Positions 37,496-45,600 of a stretch of DNA of 64,000 nt are shown in pieces (the first letter of the stretch is position 1; every line of letters starts with the position of its first letter). Under the pieces are notes generated by a model that saw only the letters and a program-made list of their open reading frames with translations, searched no databases and was not told where the DNA came from. The DNA comes from Pseudomonas sp. Q11 (lineage in GTDB: Bacteria > Pseudomonadota > Gammaproteobacteria > Pseudomonadales > Pseudomonadaceae), in the NCBI RefSeq assembly GCF_024494355.1, contig NZ_JAKNQY010000004.1, positions 1 to 64,000 on the forward strand, written 5' to 3'. The position numbers were made by a program, and so were the translations under genes.

Positions 37496-37579
37496 CGATG
37501 GTGGCTGTGCGCATGGCGCCTTCGGGCGCGCCGGTTTGGGTATGTCACCGGTCTGCTGTCACCCTGCTCTCCACCGTCG
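37496..37579 (+). promoter_or_regulatory. Predicted three-way-junction RNA, copy 1
   Basis: Closing stem CGATGGTGG (37496-37504) with CCACCGTCG (37571-37579). Hairpin A is GCGCC-UUCG-GGCGC (37516-37529), hairpin B CCGGT-n11-ACCGG (37531-37551). Exactly one G separates A from B, as in the other two copies. It ends 20 nt before the 70-aa ORF. Folding was done by eye. Confidence 0.65.
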
Positions 37580-37599
37580 TAAAAGACATCAACAACGAA

Positions 37600-37812
37600 A
37601 TGAGCAAATTGAAAGCAACCCAAAGCGGTAAGGCCGGCAAGCACAAAGGGCAAGACACCTTTGGCTGCTTGTACGTGCGCGGTTTGCGCAAAGCTCGTGT
37701 CACTAGCTCGATGGATCTGCGGATGCTCGACCGCATCCGTCGTGGTTCGTCCGATGAGCCAGATGGTGCGCTCGCTGGTTCGCGTCAGATCAAGCTTTCT
37801 GCCAGTGCGTAA
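37600..37812 (+). CDS. Small basic 70-aa protein of unknown function
   Basis: Starts MSKLKATQSGKAG and is rich in Lys and Arg, with no signal peptide or membrane segment. I do not recognise a family. It begins 20 nt after the predicted three-way junction copy 1 and is followed 22 bp later by a good terminator, so it is very likely expressed. A longer in-frame reading from 37246 runs through the conserved leader and is not favoured. The ribosome-binding site is weak. It holds the position that DUF6124-like proteins hold in the other two cassettes but shares no obvious similarity with them. Confidence 0.65.
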   Translation: MSKLKATQSGKAGKHKGQDTFGCLYVRGLRKARVTSSMDLRMLDRIRRGSSDEPDGALAGSRQIKLSASA

Positions 37813-37834
37813 AACCACGACAGAGTGAGAACTG

Positions 37835-37856
37835 GGCGACCTCGGTCGCCTTTTTT
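37835..37856 (+). terminator. Terminator of the 70-aa gene
   Basis: GGCGAC-ctcg-GTCGCC is followed by six T, starting 22 bp after the stop codon. Confidence 0.85.
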
Positions 37857-37877
37857 GTGTTTATCCGGTGACGGCGA

Positions 37878-38050
37878 ATAGCCCTGCCCGCCAATCTCAG
37901 CGAAACCCTGGCTTCTGTCGATGCGATGGTCAACGAACTGCCTCCGAGCTGGAAGGCTCCCGCCGCCCCATCGCCCTCGGCATCCAGCAAATGATCGAAT
38001 TGAGTTCATTGCTGGCAAGCCGTGCACTGGATAACGTCTACCCACGATAG
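37878..38050 (+). pseudogene. Remnant of a DUF6124/DUF3077-like gene
   Basis: The DNA aligns with the 3' half of the intact copies at 38472 and 39672. The phrase NLSETLASVDAMVNE is readable in one frame, matching NLSENLASADAMISN. A 9-bp loss and a frameshift follow, and the C-terminal part (the counterpart of IELSSLLANRALDNV) continues in another frame up to CGATAG. The 5' half, including the start, is missing. The trailing TAGCCGCTACACCACC is shared with the other copies. Confidence 0.75.
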
Positions 38051-38166
38051 CCGCTACACCACCGGACCCCGTGGCGAGGGAGCAAGCTCCCTCACCCCGA
38101 ATCCTGCGCATTACGAAGGCTTGTTTATTCTCCCTCCGCAACGCTTCCACCCAGCTACGAATCCTT
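38051..38166. repeat. Short REP palindrome and spacer before leader copy 2
   Basis: GGCGAGGGAGCAAGCTCCCTC (about 38073-38093) is a compact REP palindrome. From about 38095 to 38166 the sequence (for example TTGTTTATTCTCCCTCCGCA) matches the stretch before leader copy 3 almost exactly, so the repeated unit of copies 2 and 3 is longer than 107 bp and may include the promoter. Confidence 0.75.
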
Positions 38167-38273
38167 GCGCCATTGCCTACAACTACGCCAGAATCCGTCC
38201 GCTTGTGCGCCTTGCCTATGGGTTCTATCGTTTCCCTGCCACTGCCCATCAGTGGTCGGGCTTGGCGGCCCGG
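38167..38273 (+). repeat. 107-bp conserved leader, copy 2
   Basis: Same length as copies 1 and 3. Most differences to copy 3 fall in the terminal hairpin (CGGGCTTGGCGGCCCG here), where a U-G pair becomes C-G. 198 bp separate it from the start codon of the first DUF6124-like gene. Confidence 0.9.
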
Positions 38274-38340
38274 TACACGAAAGGCGCAACAGCCCCTCAA
38301 CATGATTGCGATGCCTCTTGCATTGGCATTCCTATGTTAT

Positions 38341-38415
38341 GGCGGGTTGCGCAAGGATCCCTTCGGGGATGCCGGGTTCCTTTCGTTCCGGTCCGCCAAC
38401 CTTGTGTAATCCGTC
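38341..38415 (+). promoter_or_regulatory. Predicted three-way-junction RNA, copy 2
   Basis: Sixteen consecutive pairs (four G-U) join GGCGGGTTGCGCAAGG (38341-38356) with CCTTGTGTAATCCGTC (38400-38415). Hairpin A is AUCCC-UUCG-GGGAU (38357-38370), one G, then hairpin B CCGG-n12-CCGG (38372-38391). Stem sequences differ from copy 1 although the layout is the same. Confidence 0.7.
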
Positions 38416-38471
38416 ACCCCATCTGCTTGGCGGCAGACGGTGATGGTTCCTCTTACGAAAGGAGCTCCACC

Positions 38472-38831
38472 ATGTTCAAAATCACACCGAATCCCCCCGA
38501 AGCAAATCGCACCTCTGCGTCCACTCAATCCAAAACGAAGAAACAAGACGAAGCAGAAAAACGCGCCTTGGATTACTACCTGCTACCGAAACCGGAAAAG
38601 TCCGAAGATGCATCCAAACCGGACCAGCTCTTCACCGTGGCAAAAAACGCCGACAACGAATGCCTGCTCGCCAACCTCAGCGAAAACCTGGCATCCGCCG
38701 ACGCGATGATCAGCAACCTGGCCTTCGACCTGGAAGGCCCCCGCCGCCACATCGCCCTCGGCATTCAGCAACTGATCGAACTGAGTTCAATGTTGGCGAA
38801 CCGAGCGTTGGATAACGTCGATCCACGCTAG
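38472..38831 (+). CDS. DUF6124 (formerly DUF3077)-like small protein, copy A
   Basis: A 119-aa soluble protein starting MFKITPNPPEANRTS, which is the opening typical of the DUF6124/DUF3077 family frequent in P. fluorescens. The Lys-rich segment EKRALDYYLLPKPEKSED and the C-terminal helix pair (ANLSENLASADAMISNL, QQLIELSSMLANRALDNV) follow. Function unknown. AAAGGAGC precedes the ATG at 38472, which rules out longer readings. Its nearest relative is the copy at 39672. Identification of the family is from memory of its N-terminal pattern. Confidence 0.8.
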   Translation: MFKITPNPPEANRTSASTQSKTKKQDEAEKRALDYYLLPKPEKSEDASKPDQLFTVAKNADNECLLANLSENLASADAMISNLAFDLEGPRRHIALGIQQLIELSSMLANRALDNVDPR

Positions 38832-38847
38832 CCGTTACACCCTCAAC

Positions 38848-38981
38848 CCCGTGGCGAGGGAGCTTGCTCCCGCTGGGTGGCGAAGCCGCCCCAAAACAGA
38901 CTGACGCATTCTCCAGATAAACCGCGTCAGCCGGTTTACGACGGCTGCGCCGCCGAGCGGGAGCAAGCTCCCTCGCCACGG
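38848..38981. repeat. Long REP pair after DUF6124-like copy A
   Basis: GTGGCGAGGGAGCTTGCTCC and GGAGCAAGCTCCCTCGCCAC enclose GGCGAAGCCGCC / GGCTGCGCCGCC half-palindromes. Nearly identical in sequence to 40048-40182, so this REP travels with the cassette. Confidence 0.9.
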
Positions 38982-39377
38982 ATCGCGTACATGTTGAAAT
39001 CAGGTATGTAACGTGCCGCCGCCTTCGCGAGCAGGCCCGCTCCCGCAGGGATTGGTGGTGGATATCCGTTCTGTGGAGTTCAGTCTGAACGTTTTAAGGG
39101 GTGTACTTCGGGTTAAGAAAAAATCCACAAAACCGGCTCAAATGAAGACTTTCTTGGCGCACTGAAAGAAATCCTGCGCTAGCCGCCACACCACCAACCT
39201 GTGGCGAGGGGATTCATCCCCGTTGGGCTGCGCAGCAGCCCCAAAAAAGCCGGCTCATTCCTACATAAAAACCGCTGCACCACCGAACGAGAGCAAGCTC
39301 CCACGCCCCGAATCCTGGGCATTACGAAGACTTGTTTATTCTCCCTCCGCAACGCTTCCACCAAGCTACGAATCCTT
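38982..39377. other. Spacer with REP arms and the tail of a lost cassette
   Basis: A REP arm lies near 39020-39050. At 39169-39205 the sequence CTGCGCTAGCCGCCACACC followed by a GGCGAGGGG REP matches what follows the stop codons of both intact DUF6124-like genes, so a further gene copy seems to have been deleted here. A divergent REP pair occupies about 39200-39312. No ORF is credible. Confidence 0.6.
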
Positions 39378-39484
39378 GCGCCGTTGCCTACAACTACGCC
39401 AGAATCCGCCCGCTTGTGCGCCTTGCCTATGGGTTCTATCGTTTCCCTGCCACTGCCCATCAGTGGTCGGGTTTAGTAGCCCGA
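39378..39484 (+). repeat. 107-bp conserved leader, copy 3
   Basis: Begins GCGCCGTTGCCTACAACTAC and ends CGGGTTTAGTAGCCCGA. The 70 bp before it match those before copy 2. It lies 187 bp before the second DUF6124-like gene. Confidence 0.9.
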
Positions 39485-39544
39485 GGTTATGTCAGTAAGA
39501 TGCACGAGCTCTCCATCCAAACAGGTTCCTAACCTATCCTTGAT

Positions 39545-39619
39545 GGTGGCTGTGCGCAGGGCGCTTCGGCGCGCCGGCAATGCTGATCTCCCCGGTCTAC
39601 TAACCTGCGTACAGCCGCC
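39545..39619 (+). promoter_or_regulatory. Predicted three-way-junction RNA, copy 3
   Basis: Fourteen consecutive pairs (two G-U) join GGTGGCTGTGCGCA (39545-39558) with TGCGTACAGCCGCC (39606-39619). Hairpin A is GCGC-UUCG-GCGC (39561-39572), one G, then hairpin B CCGG-n14-CCGG (39574-39595). The 5' strand resembles copy 1, but the 3' strand is different and still complementary. Confidence 0.7.
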
Positions 39620-39671
39620 ACCCTTCTTTTAGTAGGGAAGAGGTTGCGGCTTAACCATGGAGTATCAGCAC

Positions 39672-40031
39672 ATGTTCAAACCTACACCGAATCCACCAGG
39701 GACAGACCACACGTCCCGGCACAGCAAATCCGAGGCTAAAAAGCACGACGAAGCCGCCAAACGCGCCTTGGATCACTACCTGCTACCCAAACCGGAAACG
39801 TCTGAAGATACTTCCAAACCGGGCCAGCTATTCACCGTCGCAAAAAACGCCGACAACGAATGCCTGCTCGCCAACCTCAGCGAAAACCTGGCATCCGCCG
39901 ACGCGATGATCAGCAACCTGGCCTTCGACTTGGAAGGCCCCCGCCGCCACATCGCCCTCGGCGTTCAGCAACTGATCGAACTGAGTTCACTGCTGGCGAA
40001 CCGAGCGTTGGATAACGTCGAACCGCGCTAG
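39672..40031 (+). CDS. DUF6124 (formerly DUF3077)-like small protein, copy B
   Basis: A 119-aa paralogue of the protein at 38472, same length and no gaps. The C-terminal 60 residues are almost identical, and the N-terminal half differs more (MFKPTPNPPGTDHTS, KHDEAAKRALDHYLLPK). A GGAG 9 nt upstream supports the ATG at 39672; an ATG five codons earlier is in frame. The strong 3' similarity suggests recent duplication or gene conversion. Function unknown; no membrane or export signal. Confidence 0.8.
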   Translation: MFKPTPNPPGTDHTSRHSKSEAKKHDEAAKRALDHYLLPKPETSEDTSKPGQLFTVAKNADNECLLANLSENLASADAMISNLAFDLEGPRRHIALGVQQLIELSSLLANRALDNVEPR

Positions 40032-40047
40032 CCGCTACACCACCAAC

Positions 40048-40182
40048 CCCGTGGCGAGGGAGCTTGCTCCCGCCGGGTGGCGAAGCCGCCCCAAAACAAG
40101 CTGACGCATTCTCCAGATAAACCGCATCAACCGGTTTGCGACGGCTGCGCCGCCGAACGGGAGCAAGCTCCCTCGCCACGGG
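40048..40182. repeat. Long REP pair after DUF6124-like copy B
   Basis: Near-identical to 38848-38981. The gap to 40364 otherwise shows only leader DNA of the amidohydrolase gene, with no recognised signal apart from GGAGA before its ATG. Confidence 0.9.
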
Positions 40183-40364
40183 GTGCAGGGCGGCATCCAA
40201 GCATCACTCACGCCCCAAACCCGCGCACATCCGCGCCAACAAGGGGCGATTTACGGTCAAACTTTTTGGCCACCTCGATCCCCTTTTGGCCTCTCCTGCC
40301 GTTCTCCTAAACGCCGCGCGCCGCAAGACTGTGAGCAACCGGATCAGCCTTACGGAGAACAAAA

Positions 40365-41396
40365 ATGCTGACGATCTATTCGGACGATCACCACCTGCAC
40401 CACGGACGCTGTGAGTTGATGGACGGGCAATTGATGCCCTGCTTTGAAATGCCCTCCCGGGCCGATCATGTGCTGGAGCGGGTCAAGGCTCGAGCATTGG
40501 GTCCGGTCGAGGCGCCAGAGGATTTCGGGCTGGGGCCGATCCAGCGAATCCACAGTGCGGCGTATCTGGAATTTTTCAAAGGTGCCTGGGACCGCTGGGC
40601 CAAGTACAACCGCGACGGCGATCTGCTGCCCTACATTTGGCCGGCGCGGACCCTGCGCACGGTCATACCCACGAGCCTGCACGGCCAACTGGGTTACTAC
40701 AGTTTCGACGCCGGCGCGCCGATTACCGCCGGCACTTGGCAGGCAGCCTACAGCGCCGCCCAAGTCGCCCTCACCGCCCAGGCCGAGATCCAGCGCGGCG
40801 CCCGCAGTGCCTTTGCGTTGTGCCGCCCACCGGGGCACCACGCCGCTGGGGATTTGATGGGCGGTTATTGCTACCTCAACAACGCTGCCATCGCCACCCA
40901 GGCCTTTCTCGACCAGGGCCATAAAAAGGTCGCGATCCTGGATGTGGATTACCACCACGGCAACGGCACCCAATCGATTTTCTATGAGCGCAGCGACGTG
41001 TTGTTCGCCTCGATCCATGGCCATCCGGAGGCGGAGTTTCCGTTTTTCCTGGGTTATGCGGATGAGCAAGGCGAGGGCGAAGGTGAGGGCTTCAACTTCA
41101 ACTATCCTTTGCCAGCCGGTTCAGGCTGGGACACTTGGAGCGCGGCGCTGGAGCAGGCCTGCGGGCAAATCCGGGGCTACGACGCCGATGTCATTGTCGT
41201 GTCCTTGGGCGTGGACACCTTCAAGGACGACCCGATCTCCCAGTTCAAGCTCGACAGCCCGGATTACCTGGCGATGGGCAAGCGCATCGCTGCACTGGGC
41301 AAACCGACCCTGTTCGTGATGGAAGGCGGTTACGCGGTGGCAGAAATCGGTATCAATGCCGTCAACGTGCTCGAAGGTTTCCAAAGCGCCCAATGA
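40365..41396 (+). CDS. Acetylpolyamine amidohydrolase (histone-deacetylase family)
   Basis: A 343-aa zinc hydrolase of the arginase/deacetylase superfamily that removes acetyl groups from acetylputrescine, acetylcadaverine or longer acetylpolyamines. RPPGHHA (general-base His pair), DVDYHHGNGTQ (zinc Asp and His), the second zinc Asp in LGVDTFKDDP and the C-terminal EGGYA are present. The length and the MLTIYSDDHHLHHG opening resemble the Pseudomonas AphA/AphB enzymes. The next gene is a polyamine-binding protein 11 bp downstream, which supports polyamine use. Confidence 0.92.
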   Translation: MLTIYSDDHHLHHGRCELMDGQLMPCFEMPSRADHVLERVKARALGPVEAPEDFGLGPIQRIHSAAYLEFFKGAWDRWAKYNRDGDLLPYIWPARTLRTVIPTSLHGQLGYYSFDAGAPITAGTWQAAYSAAQVALTAQAEIQRGARSAFALCRPPGHHAAGDLMGGYCYLNNAAIATQAFLDQGHKKVAILDVDYHHGNGTQSIFYERSDVLFASIHGHPEAEFPFFLGYADEQGEGEGEGFNFNYPLPAGSGWDTWSAALEQACGQIRGYDADVIVVSLGVDTFKDDPISQFKLDSPDYLAMGKRIAALGKPTLFVMEGGYAVAEIGINAVNVLEGFQSAQ

Positions 41397-41407
41397 GGAA
41401 TGAAAGC

Positions 41408-42508
41408 ATGAACAGACTCAAGCGTTTGCTGGTTCCCAGCCTGTGCGCCGCGCTGCTGTGCAGTGTTGCCCAGGCCGAAGAACGTACCCTGCGTGTCTAT
41501 AACTGGTTCGACTACATCACGCCCAAGGCCCTGGACGACTTCAAGGCGCAGAACAGCCAGGTCAAACTGGTCTACGACATCTTCGACACCAACGAAGCGC
41601 TGGAGGCCAAGCTGCTGACCGGCAATTCCGGCTACGACGTGGTGGTGCCGTCCAACGTGTTCCTGGCCAAGCAGATCGAGGCCGGGGTGTTCCAGCCCCT
41701 GGACCGTAGCAAACTGCCAAACTGGAACCACCTCGATCCCAAGCTGATGAAGCTGATCGAAGCCAACGACCCCGGCAACAAATTCGCCGTGCCCTACATG
41801 TACGGCACCATCCTGATCGGCTTCAACCCGGACAAAATCAAAGCCGCCCTGGGTGACAACGCGCCGGTGAACAGCTGGGACCTGATCTTCAAGGAAGAGA
41901 ACATCAGCAAGCTCAAGCAGTGTGGCGTGGCGCTGCTCGATTCACCTTCGGAAATCCTCCCCCTGGCCTTGCAGCACCTGGGCCTGGACCCCAACAGCAA
42001 AAAACCGGCGGACTATGCCAAGGCCGAAGCACTGCTGATGAAGATCCGCCCGCACATCACCTATTTCCACTCTTCCAAGTACATGGCCGACATCGCCAAC
42101 GGCGATATCTGCGTGGCGGTCGGTTACTCCGGCAGCTTCTCCCAGGCGGCCAACCGCGCCAAGGATGCCAAGAACGGCGTGACCGTGGACATGCGCCTGC
42201 CCAAGGAAGGCGCACCGATCTGGTTCGACATGCTTGCCATCCCTAAAGGGGCGAAAAACCCGGACGATGCCTACACCTTCATCAACTACCTGTTGCAGCC
42301 GCAGGTGATCGCGCCGGTCAGCGATTTTGTCGGTTATCCGAACCCGAACAAGGACGCCACCGAAATGGTCGACCCGGCGATCCGCAGCAACCCCAACCTG
42401 TACCCGACCGAGGCGGCGATGACCACGCTCTACACCTTGCAACCGTTGCCCAGGGATGCCGAGCGCGCACGCACGCGTGCCTGGACGCGGATTAAATCTG
42501 GTCAGTGA
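41408..42508 (+). CDS. Periplasmic polyamine-binding protein (PotF/SpuD-like)
   Basis: A 366-aa receptor of the putrescine/spermidine ABC importers. A signal peptide (ending VAQAEE, about residue 22) precedes LRVYNWFDYITPKAL, the usual opening of PotF/SpuD-like proteins. The ligand-cleft segments YDVVVPSN and VAVGYSGSFSQA follow. No ATPase or permease gene lies next to it, so it must work with components encoded elsewhere. It overlaps nothing and starts 11 bp after the amidohydrolase stop with GAGGAA upstream. Confidence 0.93.
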   Translation: MNRLKRLLVPSLCAALLCSVAQAEERTLRVYNWFDYITPKALDDFKAQNSQVKLVYDIFDTNEALEAKLLTGNSGYDVVVPSNVFLAKQIEAGVFQPLDRSKLPNWNHLDPKLMKLIEANDPGNKFAVPYMYGTILIGFNPDKIKAALGDNAPVNSWDLIFKEENISKLKQCGVALLDSPSEILPLALQHLGLDPNSKKPADYAKAEALLMKIRPHITYFHSSKYMADIANGDICVAVGYSGSFSQAANRAKDAKNGVTVDMRLPKEGAPIWFDMLAIPKGAKNPDDAYTFINYLLQPQVIAPVSDFVGYPNPNKDATEMVDPAIRSNPNLYPTEAAMTTLYTLQPLPRDAERARTRAWTRIKSGQ

Positions 42509-42588
42509 GGTTGACTGCTTTGTGAGCGCTTCGCGCTCAAGCGGGAGCAAGCTCCCTCGCCACAGGTTTTGAGTGAACCAAGACACGC

Positions 42589-42688
42589 TATACATAGTTA
42601 CCACCTTCCCTGGCTTGTGCCGCCCTAGCATGGATTCCCCCAGCGTTTCGCTCCGGGACTCCACGTCGCACAAGTCAGGGAGACTCCG
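42589..42688 (+). promoter_or_regulatory. Promoter and leader hairpin of giant protein 1
   Basis: The block TATACATAGTTACCACCTTC recurs at 47356 before the second gene. Downstream, GGA-x-TCCC ... GGGA-C-TCC (42632-42662) forms a lower stem with an upper AGCG-ttt-CGCT. The ribosome-binding site GGGAGA follows. A half REP lies just before (42540-42566). Confidence 0.65.
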
Positions 42689-45600
42689 ATGACACCAAGC
42701 TCTACAAGCACCCGCCTCACGCCCGCAACCGACCCAAAGGACGCCGTGCTCAACCGGTTGCTCGCCGGCCCCACCTACCCCGAGGTGGCCGCCATCCTCC
42801 TGCGGGACGGCCTCAAGAAGCTCTACCCCACGCTCAACCTCGATCCCCACACCACCGTGGTCGGCGAGCCGCACTGGGACATCGTCGACGACGAAATCGT
42901 CGAACGCCAGACGCGCTATGAAACCCTCAGCGACATGCTCGCCGGGCTGTTGAACGAGAGCGGCCCGACGCTGCTGATCGAAGGGTTTCACTTTCTGACC
43001 CAACTCCCCCTCACGACCCCCGATGTGCATTTGCCGGTACGTATCGACCAGATCGGGCGGCTGATCAACGAGCTCAAGCCGGCCATGTTGACGGCCTGCC
43101 AGGAACAGCAATTGGCCTATTGGAATGCCTCCGTCGGCGACGCCGGCCCGCGCTGGCATGAACTCTCCAGCGCGTTGCGTACGGCCTGGGACGTCCAGCG
43201 GATCAAGGGTTGGAGCGAGGCTGAATGCGCCATGGCCAGGCATTTGTTCCGTTATCCCGACCGGCAAGGCCGCCAGGACAATAACCTCTATGACGCCCAT
43301 GCCTATCTGATCGACATCGACGGTATCGACGGCGATCAAGTCCAACGCATGAGTGACAACACCATCGTGGTGCTGATCGGCAAGATCGACAACAAGGAGG
43401 TCGTCCTCAAGTACTCAATCTTCAACGGCTATGAACGGTTCGACTCCCAACAGGCACTCGGGCAATCGCTCCCCGCCCATTTGGCCCCGGACAGCTACCG
43501 GAAAATCCAATGGCGGCTGTATGAGCCCGAGGGCAATATCTTCGATTACAAGGCCTGCGGGATGATCGCCGAGCAGGTCAAGATCATCGGCACTTCCAAC
43601 GCCCCGGACACATTGACGTTCCGCGAAAACAGCCAGTCCCCCAGCGTGGATGCGACTGACGACCTGGTGGAGGTCTGGTTTCAAAAACAGATGCCCCATT
43701 GGTTGCAGGCCGCGTCGCCGTCCGACCAGGTCCTGTTTGCCCAGCACATGAAGAACCTGTCGATCTTGAGCCACGCCCACGCCGGCAAAACCTACCTGGA
43801 CGATATTCCCGCCATCAGGACCTTTGCGTTGAACGCGCTGAAAACCCAGATGACCGCCGACCATGCCGATGCCTCGAAGCTCGATCTGGAAACCATCGAG
43901 ATCGAGGTGCGCAGCCCGGTCATCTGGGGCAGCTTCGTGGTGCCCGGCAGGGTCGACACGGCCCGGTTCAGCCTGGTGGAGCTGGCCTTGCAAAACCTGA
44001 TCGCGCTGCCTCTGGGCAACAAAACCGTCAGGTCGCAGGACGACAGCGAGTTACCCGAATGGATGACCGTCGCCTACCTCGAAAATCTCATCACCCAAGC
44101 CGATATCGGTCGCGTTTATCCTGAACGGGTCAAGAGCAAGTTGCTCGACGATCCGACGGAGTCGGCCCGCCGCGAAAAACTCTACACCTCCCAGTTACGC
44201 ATTCAGTTGCCGATGCTGGCCCTGGAAAGCAAGATCCGTGGCCAGGGTAACCTGGACGAAAAGGGCTACCGTTACGTCGCCGCCCTGATGGAACCTGAAG
44301 AGGCCGATCGCAAGGTGGACGGCAACCTCATCGTCCTGCGCCAACTGGCCTTCGTGCCCGAACTGCAACTGGGCAGCTCGGAGGACGTGGTCACCAATAT
44401 GTTCGTCATCGGCCCTCAGGATTCGAACGCCGGGCCCTGCCTGTTGTATCGACCGATGCTCGAACCGCAGTTGTGCCAATACCCGTCGTTCAGCAACCTG
44501 CTGTATGCGATCAGGCAAACGCCTGCCTTGCGCCAATCGGTGCTGGCCTGGTTGCCCGATGGGGTGCGTGACGATTACGGCCGATACGTTTTCCCGGACC
44601 TGCTGCCCTCCCCCTGGAGCATCGTGGCGTTCGTGGCCGCGCCGTTGACGTCCCTGGCCAATAGCGGCCCCATCGGTTTGACCGATAAGACCTTGGGGGC
44701 GGACTTCCTGCCGCAGTTGTTCAAGGCCAACGCCGATGCCTTGGTCGAATTGGCCGATCGTGAGTCGATCTCCAACCACGAGAGTCGCTGGCAAACCCTT
44801 AAACAGGCCGGCTGGCTGATCCTGAACCTGGCCTTGCCCTACCTGGGAACGGCCGTCGGCACCGCAACGTGGCTCTGGCAAATCCTCGACGATATGGAAC
44901 AGCTGACACAGAACCGCGAAGGGACTGACAGCCAGGCCAAGTGGGAGACGTTCACCGACCTGCTGTTGAACATCGCCTTGGCGATCATTACCCACACCCT
45001 CGACCGCGCCAGGACCGCCCGACGTCCGCGCCGGCCAGAGGCACCGGAGGTGGTGCGCGAACTGGAAAACCTGCCCAAACCAAAACCTGAGTTCGTGATA
45101 GAGCAACGGGTCCCGCTTGCCAGCACGGCGTTGCCGACCGAGCACTACCAGACCATTCGTTCCAGCGGCGCCTTGATGGGCCGGTCGACGGAGAGCGCCA
45201 AGCTGCTCGACAGCTTCAGCCTCGAAGCGCCCCAAGACCCAGGCCAACGCCAAACCGAGGGTGCGCTCAAAGGGCTCTATGAGCAGAGCGGGCACTGGCA
45301 CGCCAACCTGGCCGGCAAATGGTTCAAGGTACTGGTCGAGGGAGAACAGGTTTCTATCGTCGATAGCAAAGACCCCGCGCGCGCGGGCCCTCCCCTGATG
45401 AGCGATGCCCACGGCGAATGGCACGTCGATACGCGCTTGCGTCTGCGCGGCAGCGGATCAAAAGGCGTCAGGCAGAAAGTCATCGCCGATGCGACACGTC
45501 ACCGAATCGGGCTGCTGCTCGAGCTGAACCTGTTCGAAGCCAAGAAGCCGCAGCACCAGAAGCTGCTGACCATGCAGGCGCAGGAAATGAACGAGGCGAC

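Noticed and set aside
37246..37599. N-terminal extension of the 70-aa ORF to 188 aa
   Set aside because: The extension translates the REP arm, the conserved leader and the predicted RNA, which are conserved at the nucleotide and not at the protein level.
38071..39476. Open frames running through leader copies 2 and 3 (MGSIVSLPLPISGR)
   Set aside because: Copy 1 lacks the ATG and reads differently, and no ribosome-binding site is present, so a conserved leader peptide is not supported.
37201..40365. Integron-like attC sites in the small-gene array
   Set aside because: The hairpins lack the RYYYAAC/GTTRRRY core pairs and no integrase gene is in the window.
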